From Paraburkholderia sp. IMGN_8 (lineage in GTDB: Bacteria > Pseudomonadota > Gammaproteobacteria > Burkholderiales > Burkholderiaceae), in the NCBI RefSeq assembly GCF_038050405.1, contig NZ_CP150900.1, forward strand, positions 992,001 to 1,056,000: 64,000 nt of DNA, written 5' to 3'. The notes below the pieces were generated by a model. It was not told where the DNA came from, did not search any database, and saw only the letters and a list, made by a program, of their open reading frames with translations. The position numbers and the translations under genes are program-made. Shown piece after piece: positions 35,609 to 44,684 of this stretch. Position 1 is the stretch's first letter. Every line of letters starts with the position of its first letter.

Positions 35609-36835
35609 TTACTGCGAAGCCGCACTTGGCGCCGCCGCATTGTTGCCGTTCACCGCATCGCTTGTCGCCATCTGCGCTTTGACCCGCTCGCCTAACTGAT
35701 AAACCGCGAGCGCATAAAAGAAGCTGCGGTTATAGCGCGTCAATACATAGAAGTTCTTCAAGCCCAGCATGTACTCGGTGCCCCGCCCCGGCGAGGGCAG
35801 ATCGACCACCGTCACCGGCGTACCCGCTTCCGACGCGATGTCGATCCCCGGCTCGTTCACAAGCAGCCCGGCGCGCAGCAGTTGCTGCAACGGCCAGTGC
35901 GGTTCCGGCTGACCGTCGGCGGCGGCTTGTGCAACGCCGAGGCTGCCCGCGTCCGTGCCGATCTTCCACACCACGGGCCGGCCGTTTTCCCAACCGTTCT
36001 GACGCAGATAGTTCGCCACGCTGCCGATCGCATCCGCCTGGCTCGTGCGCAGATCGATCTGCTTGTTGCCGTCGTAGCTCACCGCGTATTGCACGATGCT
36101 GCTCGGCAGGAATTGCGGAATGCCGATCGCGCCGGTGTACGAGCCGAGTACCGTGGTCGGATCGATCTGCGATTCGCGCGTCCACACCAGATAGTCTTCG
36201 AGATTCTTGCGGAAGGTCGCCTGGCGATCCGCGCGATTGGCGGTGTTCGGGTAGTCGAAGCTGAGCGTGGTCAGCGCGTCGAGCACGCGGAAGTTGCCCA
36301 TGAAGCGGCCGTAGATCGTCTCCACACCGATAATGCCGACGACCACCTCCGGCGGCACGCCGAACTCTTCATAAGCACGTTGCAGCGTTGCCTGGTTGGC
36401 GCGCCAGAAGCGCACGCCGGCGTTGATGCGAATCTGGTCGAGAAAGCGCGACTGATACACGCGCCAGTTCTTGACCGACGGCGAGGGCGACGGCGTGACG
36501 AGCTTGACCGCGGTCGCCGAATAGCTCACGCGTGCGAACAGCGCGTGCAGCGCGGCCTGGTCGAAGTCGTAGCGCGCTGACATGTCGTTGATGAACGCAT
36601 CGACATTCGGATTATTCGCATAGCGCTGCGGGATGATTTCTTCTTCGAAGGTTTGCTCCTGCGGCACCGCCTGTTGCGGCTGGCTTTGCGTGACCTGCAG
36701 CGGCGGCTTTGGCGCGGTGCTTTGCGCCATTGCCGGACTGGCTGCTGTGAACACGCACCATGCGACGGACAGTGCGGTGGCGACGCGCGTTGTGCGTAGC
36801 CGGTTTCGTGCAGACAGAGCAAGCTTGACGGTCAT
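35609..36835 (-). CDS. mltB: Lytic murein transglycosylase B
   Basis: This 408-residue GH103-family peptidoglycan lyase cleaves between MurNAc and GlcNAc with formation of 1,6-anhydro ends. The N-terminal signal peptide (about residues 1-37) has no lipobox, so the product should be soluble and periplasmic. A Gln/Pro-rich linker precedes the catalytic domain. The catalytic glutamate is Glu172 in IIGVETIYGRFMG. GSYTGAIGIPQFLPSSI and the C-terminal NFYVLTRYNRSFFYALAVYQLGE are the family motifs. It is convergent with cysM and divergent from the deacetylase-like gene. Confidence 0.94.
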   Translation of the reverse strand: MTVKLALSARNRLRTTRVATALSVAWCVFTAASPAMAQSTAPKPPLQVTQSQPQQAVPQEQTFEEEIIPQRYANNPNVDAFINDMSARYDFDQAALHALFARVSYSATAVKLVTPSPSPSVKNWRVYQSRFLDQIRINAGVRFWRANQATLQRAYEEFGVPPEVVVGIIGVETIYGRFMGNFRVLDALTTLSFDYPNTANRADRQATFRKNLEDYLVWTRESQIDPTTVLGSYTGAIGIPQFLPSSIVQYAVSYDGNKQIDLRTSQADAIGSVANYLRQNGWENGRPVVWKIGTDAGSLGVAQAAADGQPEPHWPLQQLLRAGLLVNEPGIDIASEAGTPVTVVDLPSPGRGTEYMLGLKNFYVLTRYNRSFFYALAVYQLGERVKAQMATSDAVNGNNAAAPSAASQ

Positions 36836-37038
36836 AGTGAGCTAGGGCGCAGTGCAAAAAAGACAGGGGAAAAACGGATCGGGGCAGTATACCCGACGCC
36901 TTCTGCAAAACTGCGCCCAGCACGCGTCACAGCCGCATCGTGTGGTAACTTGACGATAGTTGGCGCGCCGAGGGCGCGCGCCCTTGGACGGAGACACGCC
37001 GCGCACGCCTCGAAGGCGCCGCGCCGCAGAAGAGAATC

Positions 37039-37962
37039 ATGGCAACAGGCTTTTATACTCACGCCGACTGTCTGCTGCACGATATGGGGCAATGGCATCC
37101 CGAATGCCCGGCGCGCCTGCAGGCAATCGAAGATCAACTGATCGCAAGCCGCATCGACTCGCTGATCGAACGCGAGTCGCCGCCGCTGGCTGACGAAGCC
37201 TCGTTATTGCGCGTGCATACCCAGGCGCACATCGATTACATCCGCAGCCGCTCGCCCGCCGAAGGCCTTGCCGAAATCGACCCCGACACGTCGATGAACC
37301 CGCACACCTTGCAGGCCGCGTTGCGTGCCGCGGGCGCCGCGGTAGCCGCCACCGACGCCGTCATCGAAGGCCGTTACGACAACGCGTTTTGCAGCGTGCG
37401 CCCGCCCGGCCACCATGCCGAGCCGGCGCGTGCGATGGGCTTCTGTTTCTTCAACAACGTTGCGATTGCCGCACGCCATGCGCTCGACGTGCACGGCATG
37501 CAGCGCGTCGCGATCGTCGACTTCGACGTCCATCACGGCAACGGCACCGAGGCCGCATTCTCGGGCGATTCGCGCGTGCTGATGTGCAGCATCTTCCAGC
37601 ATCCGTTCTACCCGTTCACCGGCGCCGACAATCAGGCGCCCAACATGTGCAACGTGCCGATGCCGGCGCGTTCGAAGGGCATGGCGGTGCGCGAGGCGGT
37701 CGATATGCTGTGGCTGCCGCGTCTGCACGAATTCAAGCCGGAGATGATCTTCATCTCGGCCGGCTTCGACGCGCATCGCGAGGACGATCTCGGCAACATG
37801 GGCCTCGTCGAGGACGACTACGCGTGGATCACCGATCAGGTGCGCGGGATCGCGAACCGCTATGCGCGCGGGCGTATCGTCAGTTGCCTGGAAGGCGGGT
37901 ACAACCTGTCGGCGCTCGGGCGCAGCGTGGTCGCGCATGTGCGCGCGCTGGCCGGGATCTGA
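37039..37962 (+). CDS. Histone-deacetylase-family amidohydrolase
   Basis: This 307-residue zinc hydrolase belongs to the arginase/deacetylase fold. Motifs in order are RPPGHHAEPARAMGFCFFNN (general-base histidines), DFDVHHGNGT (zinc Asp and His), SAGFDAHREDDLG (second zinc Asp) and LEGGYN (transition-state tyrosine). The bacterial relatives act on acetylpolyamines or other acyl-amides; histones are not the substrate. The enoyl-CoA hydratase gene follows 38 bases later and the two may be one unit. GAAGAGAA before the ATG is a modest ribosome binding site. Confidence 0.92.
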   Translation: MATGFYTHADCLLHDMGQWHPECPARLQAIEDQLIASRIDSLIERESPPLADEASLLRVHTQAHIDYIRSRSPAEGLAEIDPDTSMNPHTLQAALRAAGAAVAATDAVIEGRYDNAFCSVRPPGHHAEPARAMGFCFFNNVAIAARHALDVHGMQRVAIVDFDVHHGNGTEAAFSGDSRVLMCSIFQHPFYPFTGADNQAPNMCNVPMPARSKGMAVREAVDMLWLPRLHEFKPEMIFISAGFDAHREDDLGNMGLVEDDYAWITDQVRGIANRYARGRIVSCLEGGYNLSALGRSVVAHVRALAGI

Positions 37963-38000
37963 GGCGCGGCGCGAAAGCGAACTTCAATGAGGAGTAAGCC

Positions 38001-38801
38001 ATGAATGCGGATGTTCGCAACGCTTCACTGCTGCAGATCGAACACGACGCTTATGGTGTGGCGGGCGTCGTGCTGGTGACGATGAACCGGCCGGACGCGT
38101 TCAATGCGCTGTCGGAGGCCTTGCTCGACGAACTGCAGACCGTATTGGCGGAACTCGCGCAATCCGAAGCACGGGTGGTCGTCATCGCCGGTGCTGGCCG
38201 CGCCTTCTGCGCAGGGCACGATCTGAAGGAAATGCGCGCGGCGCCATCGCTTGCGTATTACCAGGCATTGTTCGCACGCTGTACGAAGCTGATGCTGACG
38301 ATTCAGCGCTTACCGCAACCGGTCATCGCGCGCGTGCACGGCATTGCCACGGCAGCCGGTTGCCAGCTTGTCGCAATGTGCGATCTCGCGATCGCCGCCG
38401 ATACGGCGCGGTTTGCCGTCTCGGGCGTCAACCTGGGCCTGTTTTGCGCGACGCCTTCGGTGCCGCTGTCGCGCAACCTGTCGCGCAAAGCGGCGCTCGA
38501 AATGCTGCTGACTGGCGATTTCATCGACGCACCTGAGGCGAAGCGTCAGGGGCTTGTGAACCGCGTCGTGCCGGCGGACGCGCTCGACGCCGAGGTCGCG
38601 AAGCTCGCCACCAGCATCTGCGCGAAACAGGTCGAAGCAGTCAGCGCCGGCAAGGGCCTGTTCTACCGTCAGCTCGAAATGGGCATTGAAGCGGCTTATC
38701 AGCTCGCTGGCCAGACAATGGCCTGCAACATGATGGACGACTCCGCGCTCGAAGGCGTGCAGGCATTCATCGACAAACGGCCGCCCGACTGGCAGCGCTA
38801 G
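38001..38801 (+). CDS. Enoyl-CoA hydratase/isomerase family protein
   Basis: This 266-residue crotonase-fold enzyme resembles the ECHDC3 subgroup. The oxyanion-hole residues are in FCAGHDLKEM and in GIATAAGCQLVAMCDLAIA. The catalytic Glu of classical hydratases is not obvious at its second position (NLGLFCATPSVPLSR replaces the usual E-x-x-x-G-x-x-P), so the chemistry may be different from fatty-acid hydration. GAGGAG lies ten bases before the ATG, overlapping a small spacer after the deacetylase-like gene. The specific substrate cannot be told. Confidence 0.9.
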   Translation: MNADVRNASLLQIEHDAYGVAGVVLVTMNRPDAFNALSEALLDELQTVLAELAQSEARVVVIAGAGRAFCAGHDLKEMRAAPSLAYYQALFARCTKLMLTIQRLPQPVIARVHGIATAAGCQLVAMCDLAIAADTARFAVSGVNLGLFCATPSVPLSRNLSRKAALEMLLTGDFIDAPEAKRQGLVNRVVPADALDAEVAKLATSICAKQVEAVSAGKGLFYRQLEMGIEAAYQLAGQTMACNMMDDSALEGVQAFIDKRPPDWQR

Positions 38802-38840
38802 GCGCGCGCCGCCGTTCGTGCCGGGCCTTCGCCGGAGCGC

Positions 38841-39749
38841 TCAGACTTTAGAAGCCCGCGCCTCGATCCACGCAATCAACTCTCCGATCACGCGGTCGCG
38901 GTCCAGATCGTTCATTGTCTCGTGATAGCTGTCCTCGTACAGCGTGAGCGTCTTGTCCGGCGAGCCGGCGTGCTGGCCGAAATCGCGGCTGCCATCGGGT
39001 TCGGTGAGCTTGTCCGCGGTGCCGTGGTACACCAGCAGCGGCACACGCAAGCCCGCGCGGCCGCGTTCGATGCGCGCCATCGCCTGCAGAAGCTCCGCGC
39101 CGGTGCGCGCGGGGATCGCACCGTGATGAACCAGCGGGTCATTGCGATTGGCGTTCACCACTGATGGAAGGCGCGACAGCAAAGCCGCGTCGATCTTCAT
39201 TGCCGGGAAGCTCGGCCAGAGGCGGCTGATCACCTGGCTCAGCTTGAGCATCCAGCGCGGCACGTCGTGGCCGGGCGCGAGTGCGGGGCTCGACAGGATC
39301 AGACCGCTCAGTCGCCGGCCAGTCGCGTCAAGGCGCTCGATCGCGTAGAGCGCGGCCACTGCGCCGCCCATGCTGTGCCCCATCAGGAAGAGCGGGGCGC
39401 AACTCTGCGCCGCGGCGTCGAGCAAGGCTTGCGCATCCAGCAGATAGTCGTCGAAACGCCTCACGTAGGCGCGTTTGCCGGGCGCATGCCCATGCCCGCG
39501 CAAATCGATCGCGACCAGTTCGATGCCGGCCGCATTCAGACGCGCGGCCAGCGCGGCGTAGCGCCCCGCGTGCTCCACGAGCCCGTGCACCAGCGCAACC
39601 GTGGCGCGCAGCGGCGCGGTTGCGGCCCAGCGATATAAGGGCAGTTCGAAGCCGTCGCTCGTCGTGACTGTCGCGAGCAGCGGGGCGCCGCTGCGGATGC
39701 CTTTGGCGGGACGCGCATTGCCGGGTTGGGTTGTCTCCATAGCCGCCAT
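38841..39749 (-). CDS. Alpha/beta hydrolase, monoacylglycerol-lipase-like
   Basis: This 302-residue serine hydrolase of the Hydrolase_4 family has the nucleophile elbow GHSMGG, the oxyanion region VALVHGLVEHAGRY and the cap segment LSRLPSVVNANRND. The catalytic Asp is in YHGTADKLTEPDGS and the His in YEDSYHETMND. Lysophospholipase or monoacylglycerol lipase activity is the usual annotation. There is no signal peptide, so it is cytosolic. AGGAC precedes the ATG at 39749; a second ATG at 39740 is possible. It is divergent from metN. Confidence 0.9.
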   Translation of the reverse strand: MAAMETTQPGNARPAKGIRSGAPLLATVTTSDGFELPLYRWAATAPLRATVALVHGLVEHAGRYAALAARLNAAGIELVAIDLRGHGHAPGKRAYVRRFDDYLLDAQALLDAAAQSCAPLFLMGHSMGGAVAALYAIERLDATGRRLSGLILSSPALAPGHDVPRWMLKLSQVISRLWPSFPAMKIDAALLSRLPSVVNANRNDPLVHHGAIPARTGAELLQAMARIERGRAGLRVPLLVYHGTADKLTEPDGSRDFGQHAGSPDKTLTLYEDSYHETMNDLDRDRVIGELIAWIEARASKV

Positions 39750-39916
39750 TTGTCCTGTTTTTGATCCGCCCGATCATAGTCGCAGCGGTTGAGCGTACGC
39801 GAGAATTGCTTACCGGGTGCGCCTCTAATTCTCTTTGGTTATGAAAAGATCGTAATTGATTATTAAAGGGTATGTCGACGCTGCGGTAGAATTGCGGGCT
39901 CAAATCCCAATAAAAG

Positions 39917-39980
39917 CAACGGCGGCCGCTTGTCGGGAGCGCGAAACGCTCGCTGGCAAACTCCGCCGTTTCGTTTTTCC
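39917..39980 (+). promoter_or_regulatory. Structured leader with U-run directly before metN
   Basis: AACGGCGG (39918-39925) pairs with CCGCCGTT (39963-39970). An inner hairpin GAGCG-CGAAA-CGCTC (39937-39951) is extended by TTGTC / GGCAA. The outer stem is followed by TCGTTTTTCC and then the metN ATG. It resembles an attenuator or intrinsic terminator in a 5' leader. No known SAM or methionine riboswitch consensus is recognised. Confidence 0.5.
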
Positions 39981-41015
39981 ATGATCGAAATACGCAATAT
40001 TTCTCAGCGCTTCGCGGGGCCCCGGGGCTGGGTCGAGGCGCTGCACAACGTCAATCTGTCGATTCCGGCGGGTGAGGTGTTCGGCATTATCGGCCGCAGC
40101 GGCGCGGGCAAGAGTACGCTCGTGCGCACCCTCAACCTGCTGACGCGCCCGACCGAAGGCAACATCGTCGTCAACGGCCGCGATCTGACGACGCTGCCCG
40201 CCGCGCAATTGCGCGAGGCGCGCCGCGAGATCGGCATGATCTTCCAGCACTTCAACCTGCTGTCGTCGCGCACGGTGTTCGACAACGTCGCGTTGCCGCT
40301 CGAACTGGCCGGCATGAAGCGCGACGAGATCGAGGCGAACGTGCTGCCTTTGCTCGATCTGGTCGGGTTGTCGGCGCAGAAGGATCGCTATCCGGCGCAG
40401 ATCAGCGGCGGGCAGAAGCAGCGCGTCGGCATCGCGCGTGCGCTGGCGAGCAAACCGAAGGTGTTGCTCTCCGACGAGGCAACCTCCGCGCTCGATCCCG
40501 AGACGACCCGCGCGATTCTCGATCTGCTCAAGCGCATCAATCGCGAGCTCAACCTCACCGTCGTGCTGATCACGCACCAGATGGACGTGATCAAGCAGGT
40601 CTGCGACCGCGTCGCGGTGCTGGACGCGGGCCGTGTCGTCGAGCAGGGCAAGGTCATCGACGTGTTCCTGCAACCGCATCACGAAGTCACGCGCGCGCTG
40701 ATCGGCGACGTGATCGCGCAAGAGCTGCCGCCCGCGATGAAAGCGCGCGTCGCAGAGCGCCTGAAGACCGGCAGCGGCCACTTGCTGCGTCTCGCATTTA
40801 CTGGCTCGGGCGTCGATCAGCCGATTCTGTCCGAGACGATTCGCCGCTATGAACTCGACTTCAACATCCTGCATGGCCAGATCGACGAGATCCAGGGGCA
40901 GGCGTTCGGCTCGCTCGCCGTGCTCGCGGGCGGCGAACCGACCAAAGTCGCACAGGCGCTGACGTATCTGCGTGAACAGGGTGTGGTGGTAGAGGAGCTG
41001 TCATATGTTGAGTGA
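39981..41015 (+). CDS. metN: Methionine ABC importer ATPase
   Basis: This 344-residue ATPase of the D/L-methionine importer has Walker [10 protein letters not shown] (residues 38-46), signature [15 protein letters not shown] and Walker [16 protein letters not shown]-terminal NIL (ferredoxin-like) domain starts at about residue 265 and in E. coli binds methionine to stop transport. It begins at 39981 with [11 protein letters not shown]; an in-frame extension to 39930 runs through the leader hairpin and is rejected. There is no clear Shine-Dalgarno. Its 3' end overlaps metI by 11 bases. Confidence 0.97.
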   Translation: MIEIRNISQRFAGPRGWVEALHNVNLSIPAGEVFGIIGRSGAGKSTLVRTLNLLTRPTEGNIVVNGRDLTTLPAAQLREARREIGMIFQHFNLLSSRTVFDNVALPLELAGMKRDEIEANVLPLLDLVGLSAQKDRYPAQISGGQKQRVGIARALASKPKVLLSDEATSALDPETTRAILDLLKRINRELNLTVVLITHQMDVIKQVCDRVAVLDAGRVVEQGKVIDVFLQPHHEVTRALIGDVIAQELPPAMKARVAERLKTGSGHLLRLAFTGSGVDQPILSETIRRYELDFNILHGQIDEIQGQAFGSLAVLAGGEPTKVAQALTYLREQGVVVEELSYVE

Positions 41016-41658
41016 AATGTTCGATATGTTCGTCCAGTCGTTCTGGGAAACGCTCGTGATGGTGGGCATTTCCGGACTGGTCGGCGCGGCGGTCGGTTTG
41101 CCGCTCGGCGTGCTGTTGTATTTGACGGACCATCAGGGCGTGTTGCAGAACATCGCCGTGAACCGCGTAATGGGCGTGGTCGTCAACGCCGTGCGTTCGA
41201 CGCCGTTCATCATCTTGCTGGTCGCGGTGATTCCGTTTACGCGGCTGGTGGTGGGTTCGTCGATCGGTACCGCCGCGGCCGTGGTGCCGCTGACGATCGC
41301 CGCCGCGCCGTTCATCGCGCGTCTGGTCGAGACCGCTTTGCGTGAAGTCGATCGCGGTCTGATCGAAGCCGCGCAGGCGATGGGCGCGACCACCAGTCAG
41401 ATCGTCTTCAAGGTGCTGTTGCCGGAGTCGTTGCCGGGCGTGGTGGCCGGTTTGACGATTACATTCGTGTCGCTGGTTGGCTATTCGGCGATGGCCGGTG
41501 CGATCGGCGGCGGCGGGCTCGGCGATCTGGGCATCCGTTATGGATATCAGCGTTTCTTGCCGGAAGTGATGTTGACGGTCGTGGTGATTCTGATCGTCTT
41601 CGTACAACTGGTGCAGTCGTTCGGGGATTGGCTCGTACGTCGTTTGAGTCACAAGTAA
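41005..41658 (+). CDS. metI: Methionine ABC importer permease
   Basis: This 217-residue inner-membrane permease has five to six hydrophobic helices. The EAA loop [25 protein letters not shown] couples to MetN, and [26 protein letters not shown] is the typical MetI C-terminal signature. GAGGAG lies inside the 3' end of metN at good spacing from the ATG at 41005, so the two are translationally coupled. metQ follows after a 187-base GC-rich repeat-like spacer. Confidence 0.97.
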   Translation: MLSEMFDMFVQSFWETLVMVGISGLVGAAVGLPLGVLLYLTDHQGVLQNIAVNRVMGVVVNAVRSTPFIILLVAVIPFTRLVVGSSIGTAAAVVPLTIAAAPFIARLVETALREVDRGLIEAAQAMGATTSQIVFKVLLPESLPGVVAGLTITFVSLVGYSAMAGAIGGGGLGDLGIRYGYQRFLPEVMLTVVVILIVFVQLVQSFGDWLVRRLSHK

Positions 41659-41663
41659 ACAAG

Positions 41664-41816
41664 GGTCATCGGAACCCCTCGAGAAAACGCCGGGCCGCCC
41701 CAAGTTTTCCGCTCCGCGGGGAGTCCTCCGCCCCGAAGGAAGTCCCCTTGGGGGATTGGGGGATCGCCCCCTCGCGGGGCCTGGCGCGAAGCGGCAGGTC
41801 TGGGGACGCTCTCAAC
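41664..41816. repeat. GC-rich intergenic repeat-like block between metI and metQ
   Basis: This spacer is a dense patchwork of C and G runs with internal complementarity: CCCCAAG (41698-41704) with CTTGGGG (41747-41753), and GGGGG (41758-41762) with CCCCC (41767-41771). It ends in CGAAGCGGCAGGTCTGGGGACGC. Blocks of this look recur between genes in Burkholderia and Paraburkholderia genomes, so I list it as a probable interspersed repeat; only one copy is in this window. Confidence 0.5.
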
Positions 41817-41845
41817 AGAATCAATAAATTCGGAAAAGGTCGATC

Positions 41846-42646
41846 ATGCAACGTCGTTTCATTCTCAAGCTGGCCGCCACGCTCGGCGCCGCGTCGCTGT
41901 TCGCTGTTGCTTCGGCTGCTCAGGCGGACGATTCGATCAAGGTCGGCGTGACCGGCGGTCCGCACGCGCAGATCATGGAAGTCGTGAAGACGGTCGCGGC
42001 GAAGAACGGTCTGAACATCAAGATCGTCGAGTTCTCCGACTACGTGCAGCCGAACGCGGCACTGGCCGGCGGCGACCTGGATGCCAACAGCTACCAGCAT
42101 GACCCGTACTTGCAGGCGCAGGTGAAGGATCGCGGCTACAAGCTGATCCGCGTCGCCGACACGGTCACATACCCGATGGGCATCTATTCGAAGAAGGTGA
42201 AGTCGCTGGCCGAGTTGCAGCCGGGCGCGAAGATCGCCGTGCCGAACGATCCGACCAATGGCGGCCGCGCACTGTTGCTGCTGCAAAAGCAGGGTCTGCT
42301 AAAACTGAAGGCGGATGCCGGCCTGAAGGCGACGCCGCTCGACATCGTCGACAACCCGAAGAAGCTGAAGATCGTCGAACTCGACGCCGCGCAAATCCCG
42401 CGCTCGCTGAACGACGTGGACGCCGCCGCGATCAACACCAACTTCGCGATGGAAGCGGGCCTGAAGCCGAAGCAGGACGCCATCGCGATCGAGGACCCGA
42501 AGGGCCCGTACGTGAACATCATCGCGATCCGCGAAGCCGACCGGAACAAGCCGTGGGTCGCCAAGCTGGTCGCGGCGTATCACTCGCCGGAAGTGAAGCA
42601 GTTTGTCGAAAGCAAATTCGGCGGGTCGGTGATCGCCGCCTGGTGA
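41846..42646 (+). CDS. metQ: Methionine-binding protein of the MetNIQ importer
   Basis: This 266-residue NlpA-family substrate-binding protein delivers methionine to MetNI. The signal peptide is residues 1-27 with a standard cleavage site AQA-DD. No cysteine lipobox is present, so unlike E. coli MetQ it should be a free periplasmic protein. Family motifs are KVGVTGGPHAQIMEVV, DANSYQHDPYL, PNDPTNGGRALLLL and AINTNFAMEAGL. It is separated from metI by a GC-rich repeat-like spacer but lies on the same strand, with a terminator after it. Confidence 0.96.
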   Translation: MQRRFILKLAATLGAASLFAVASAAQADDSIKVGVTGGPHAQIMEVVKTVAAKNGLNIKIVEFSDYVQPNAALAGGDLDANSYQHDPYLQAQVKDRGYKLIRVADTVTYPMGIYSKKVKSLAELQPGAKIAVPNDPTNGGRALLLLQKQGLLKLKADAGLKATPLDIVDNPKKLKIVELDAAQIPRSLNDVDAAAINTNFAMEAGLKPKQDAIAIEDPKGPYVNIIAIREADRNKPWVAKLVAAYHSPEVKQFVESKFGGSVIAAW

Positions 42647-42707
42647 TCTGACGGCCATTCGACGTAGCAAGACATGGCGGCAAAGCAAAATTAGAGTCGT
42701 AAGTCTT

Positions 42708-42734
42708 AACCCGGGGTTGCCGCCCGGGTTTTTT
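42708..42734 (+). terminator. Terminator of the metNIQ operon
   Basis: AACCCGGG / CCCGGGTT stem with a seven-base loop followed by T residues, about 60 bases after metQ. Confidence 0.9.
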
Positions 42735-42747
42735 AGAGATTAAAATA

Positions 42748-42843
42748 GAACGATCGTTCGATATTGCCGTCACGCCGCTGAGGAGCGATATCCTCCTGCT
42801 AAAGCGCCCGCGACGCGGCTGCCGTAAGGGCAGTCGCTATAAT
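42748..42843 (+). promoter_or_regulatory. etfBA upstream region: 12-bp palindrome and -10 element
   Basis: GAACGATCGTTC (42748-42759) is a perfect palindrome within a wider imperfect AATA...GATATT frame, the size expected for a TetR-type operator. TATAAT at 42838-42843 is a consensus -10 located 40 bases before the etfB start; the matching -35 is poor, which suits an activated or regulated promoter. TetR-type control of fatty-acid and branched-chain degradation genes, including etf, is known in betaproteobacteria; assignment here is inference. Confidence 0.5.
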
Positions 42844-42883
42844 GTTCGTTGGGTTGACGTATTCGTAACTTTGGAGCGTGTGC

Positions 42884-43633
42884 ATGAAAATCCTGGTGCC
42901 AGTCAAGAGAGTGGTCGATTACAACGTGAAAGTCCGGGTCAAGTCGGACGGCACGGGCGTCGACATCGCGAACGTGAAGATGTCGATGAATCCGTTCGAC
43001 GAAATCGCGGTTGAAGAAGCCGTTCGTCTGAAGGAAGCGGGCGTGGCGACCGAAGTGATCGCCGTGTCGGCAGGCGTGACGCAATCGCAGGAAACGCTGC
43101 GCACGGCGCTGGCGATCGGCGCGGACCGCGCGATCCTGATCGAATCGAACGAAGAGCTGCAGCCGCTGGCGGTCGCCAAGCTGCTGAAGGCGCTGGTCGA
43201 CAGGGAACAGCCGCAGCTGATCATCCTCGGCAAGCAGGCCATCGACGACGATTCGAACCAGACCGGCCAGATGCTCGCCGCGTTGGCTGGCCTGCCGCAA
43301 GCGACGTTTGCTTCCAGGGTCGTGGTGGCTGACGGTAAGGCGACGGTGTCGCGTGAAGTTGACGGTGGCGCGGAAACGCTGTCTTTGAACCTGCCCGCCG
43401 TGGTCACGACCGACCTGCGTCTGAACGAGCCGCGCTATGTGACGCTGCCGAACATCATGAAGGCGAAGAAGAAGCCGCTGGAAACGATCAAGCCGGAAGA
43501 CCTGGGCGTTGACGTGACGCCGCGCCTGAAGACGCTGAAAGTCGCCGAGCCGCCGAAGCGCTCCGCCGGTGTGATGGTGCCGGATGTGAAGACGCTGGTC
43601 GAGAAGCTGAAGACCGAAGCCAAGGTGCTGTGA
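42884..43633 (+). CDS. etfB: Electron transfer flavoprotein subunit beta
   Basis: This 249-residue AMP-binding subunit of ETF carries electrons from acyl-CoA dehydrogenases to ETF-quinone oxidoreductase. It shows the family start [20 protein letters not shown], the [16 protein letters not shown] signature and the recognition-loop region [25 protein letters not shown] precedes the ATG at 42884; an earlier GTG at 42878 is rejected. etfA follows after 14 bases and an acyl-CoA dehydrogenase gene lies after that, so donor and carrier are encoded together. Confidence 0.97.
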   Translation: MKILVPVKRVVDYNVKVRVKSDGTGVDIANVKMSMNPFDEIAVEEAVRLKEAGVATEVIAVSAGVTQSQETLRTALAIGADRAILIESNEELQPLAVAKLLKALVDREQPQLIILGKQAIDDDSNQTGQMLAALAGLPQATFASRVVVADGKATVSREVDGGAETLSLNLPAVVTTDLRLNEPRYVTLPNIMKAKKKPLETIKPEDLGVDVTPRLKTLKVAEPPKRSAGVMVPDVKTLVEKLKTEAKVL

Positions 43634-43647
43634 GGGAGACAGAGCAA

Positions 43648-44583
43648 ATGACGAATCTGGTAATTGCTGAACACGACAACGCGTCGATCAAGGCCGCGAC
43701 GCTGAACACGATTGCAGCCGCGCAGAAGATTGGCGGTGATATTCACGTGCTGGTGGCGGGTCACAACGCGCAAGCGGCGGCCGATGCTGCGGCGAAGATT
43801 GCAGGTGTTTCGAAGGTGCTGCTCGCTGACGCGCCGCAACTCGAAGCGGGCCTCGCAGAAAACGTCGAAGCGACGGTGCTGAACATTGCGAAGGACTATT
43901 CGCACATCCTCGCGCCGGCCACCGCCTACGGCAAGAACATCGCGCCGCGTATCGCCGCGAAGCTGGACGTCGCCCAGATCAGCGACATCACGGCAGTGGA
44001 CAGCGCCGACACGTTCGAGCGCCCGATCTACGCAGGTAACGCCATCGCAACGGTTCAATCCGCTGATCCGATCAAGGTCATCACGGTTCGTTCGACCGGC
44101 TTCGACCCGGTTGCGGCCGTTGGTGGCAGCGCATCGGTCGAGAAGATCGAAGCGGCAGCCGACAGCGGCCTGTCGCAATTCGTGAGCCGTGAAGTGACGA
44201 AGCTGGACCGTCCGGAACTGACCTCGGCGAAGATCATCGTGTCGGGTGGCCGGGGGCTCGGCAACGGCGAGAACTACACCAAGGTTCTGGAGCCGCTGGC
44301 GGACAAGCTGGGCGCAGCGCTCGGCGCATCGCGCGCGGCAGTGGACGCGGGCTTCGTGCCGAACGACTATCAGGTGGGCCAGACCGGCAAGATCGTCGCG
44401 CCGCAACTGTATGTTGCAGTCGGCATCTCGGGTGCGATCCAGCATCTGGCCGGCATGAAGGACTCGAAGGTGATCGTGGCGATCAACAAGGACCCGGAAG
44501 CGCCGATTTTCAGCGTCGCCGATTATGGTCTGGTGGGCGACCTGTTCACGGTCGTGCCGGAACTCGTTAGCGAGCTCGGCTAA
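43648..44583 (+). CDS. etfA: Electron transfer flavoprotein subunit alpha
   Basis: This 311-residue FAD-binding subunit of ETF has an N-terminal alpha/beta domain (residues 1-185) followed by the FAD domain. The latter contains [43 protein letters not shown] and [29 protein letters not shown] lies before the ATG at 43648, 14 bases after etfB, so the two are coupled. A strong terminator follows about 40 bases after the stop, so the acyl-CoA dehydrogenase gene probably has separate or read-through expression. Confidence 0.97.
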   Translation: MTNLVIAEHDNASIKAATLNTIAAAQKIGGDIHVLVAGHNAQAAADAAAKIAGVSKVLLADAPQLEAGLAENVEATVLNIAKDYSHILAPATAYGKNIAPRIAAKLDVAQISDITAVDSADTFERPIYAGNAIATVQSADPIKVITVRSTGFDPVAAVGGSASVEKIEAAADSGLSQFVSREVTKLDRPELTSAKIIVSGGRGLGNGENYTKVLEPLADKLGAALGASRAAVDAGFVPNDYQVGQTGKIVAPQLYVAVGISGAIQHLAGMKDSKVIVAINKDPEAPIFSVADYGLVGDLFTVVPELVSELG

Positions 44584-44623
44584 CCACCGCGGCGTCCTGT
44601 AAAAAGGCGTCTGGCAGCGAATG

Positions 44624-44660
44624 AAGGGCGCAGGACCTATCAAGTCCAGCGCCCTTTTTA
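44624..44660 (+). terminator. Terminator after etfBA
   Basis: AAGGGCGC (44624-44631) pairs with GCGCCCTT (44649-44656), with an inner GGAC/GTCC helix and a T-run. It lies 25 bases before the next gene. Confidence 0.88.
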
Positions 44661-44684
44661 TATCAAGGCAGGAGGAGAACTGAC

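Noticed and set aside
39930..39980. SAM riboswitch before metN
   Set aside because: The folded leader does not show any SAM-I, SAM-II or SAH core sequence I can recognise; reported as an unassigned structured leader instead.
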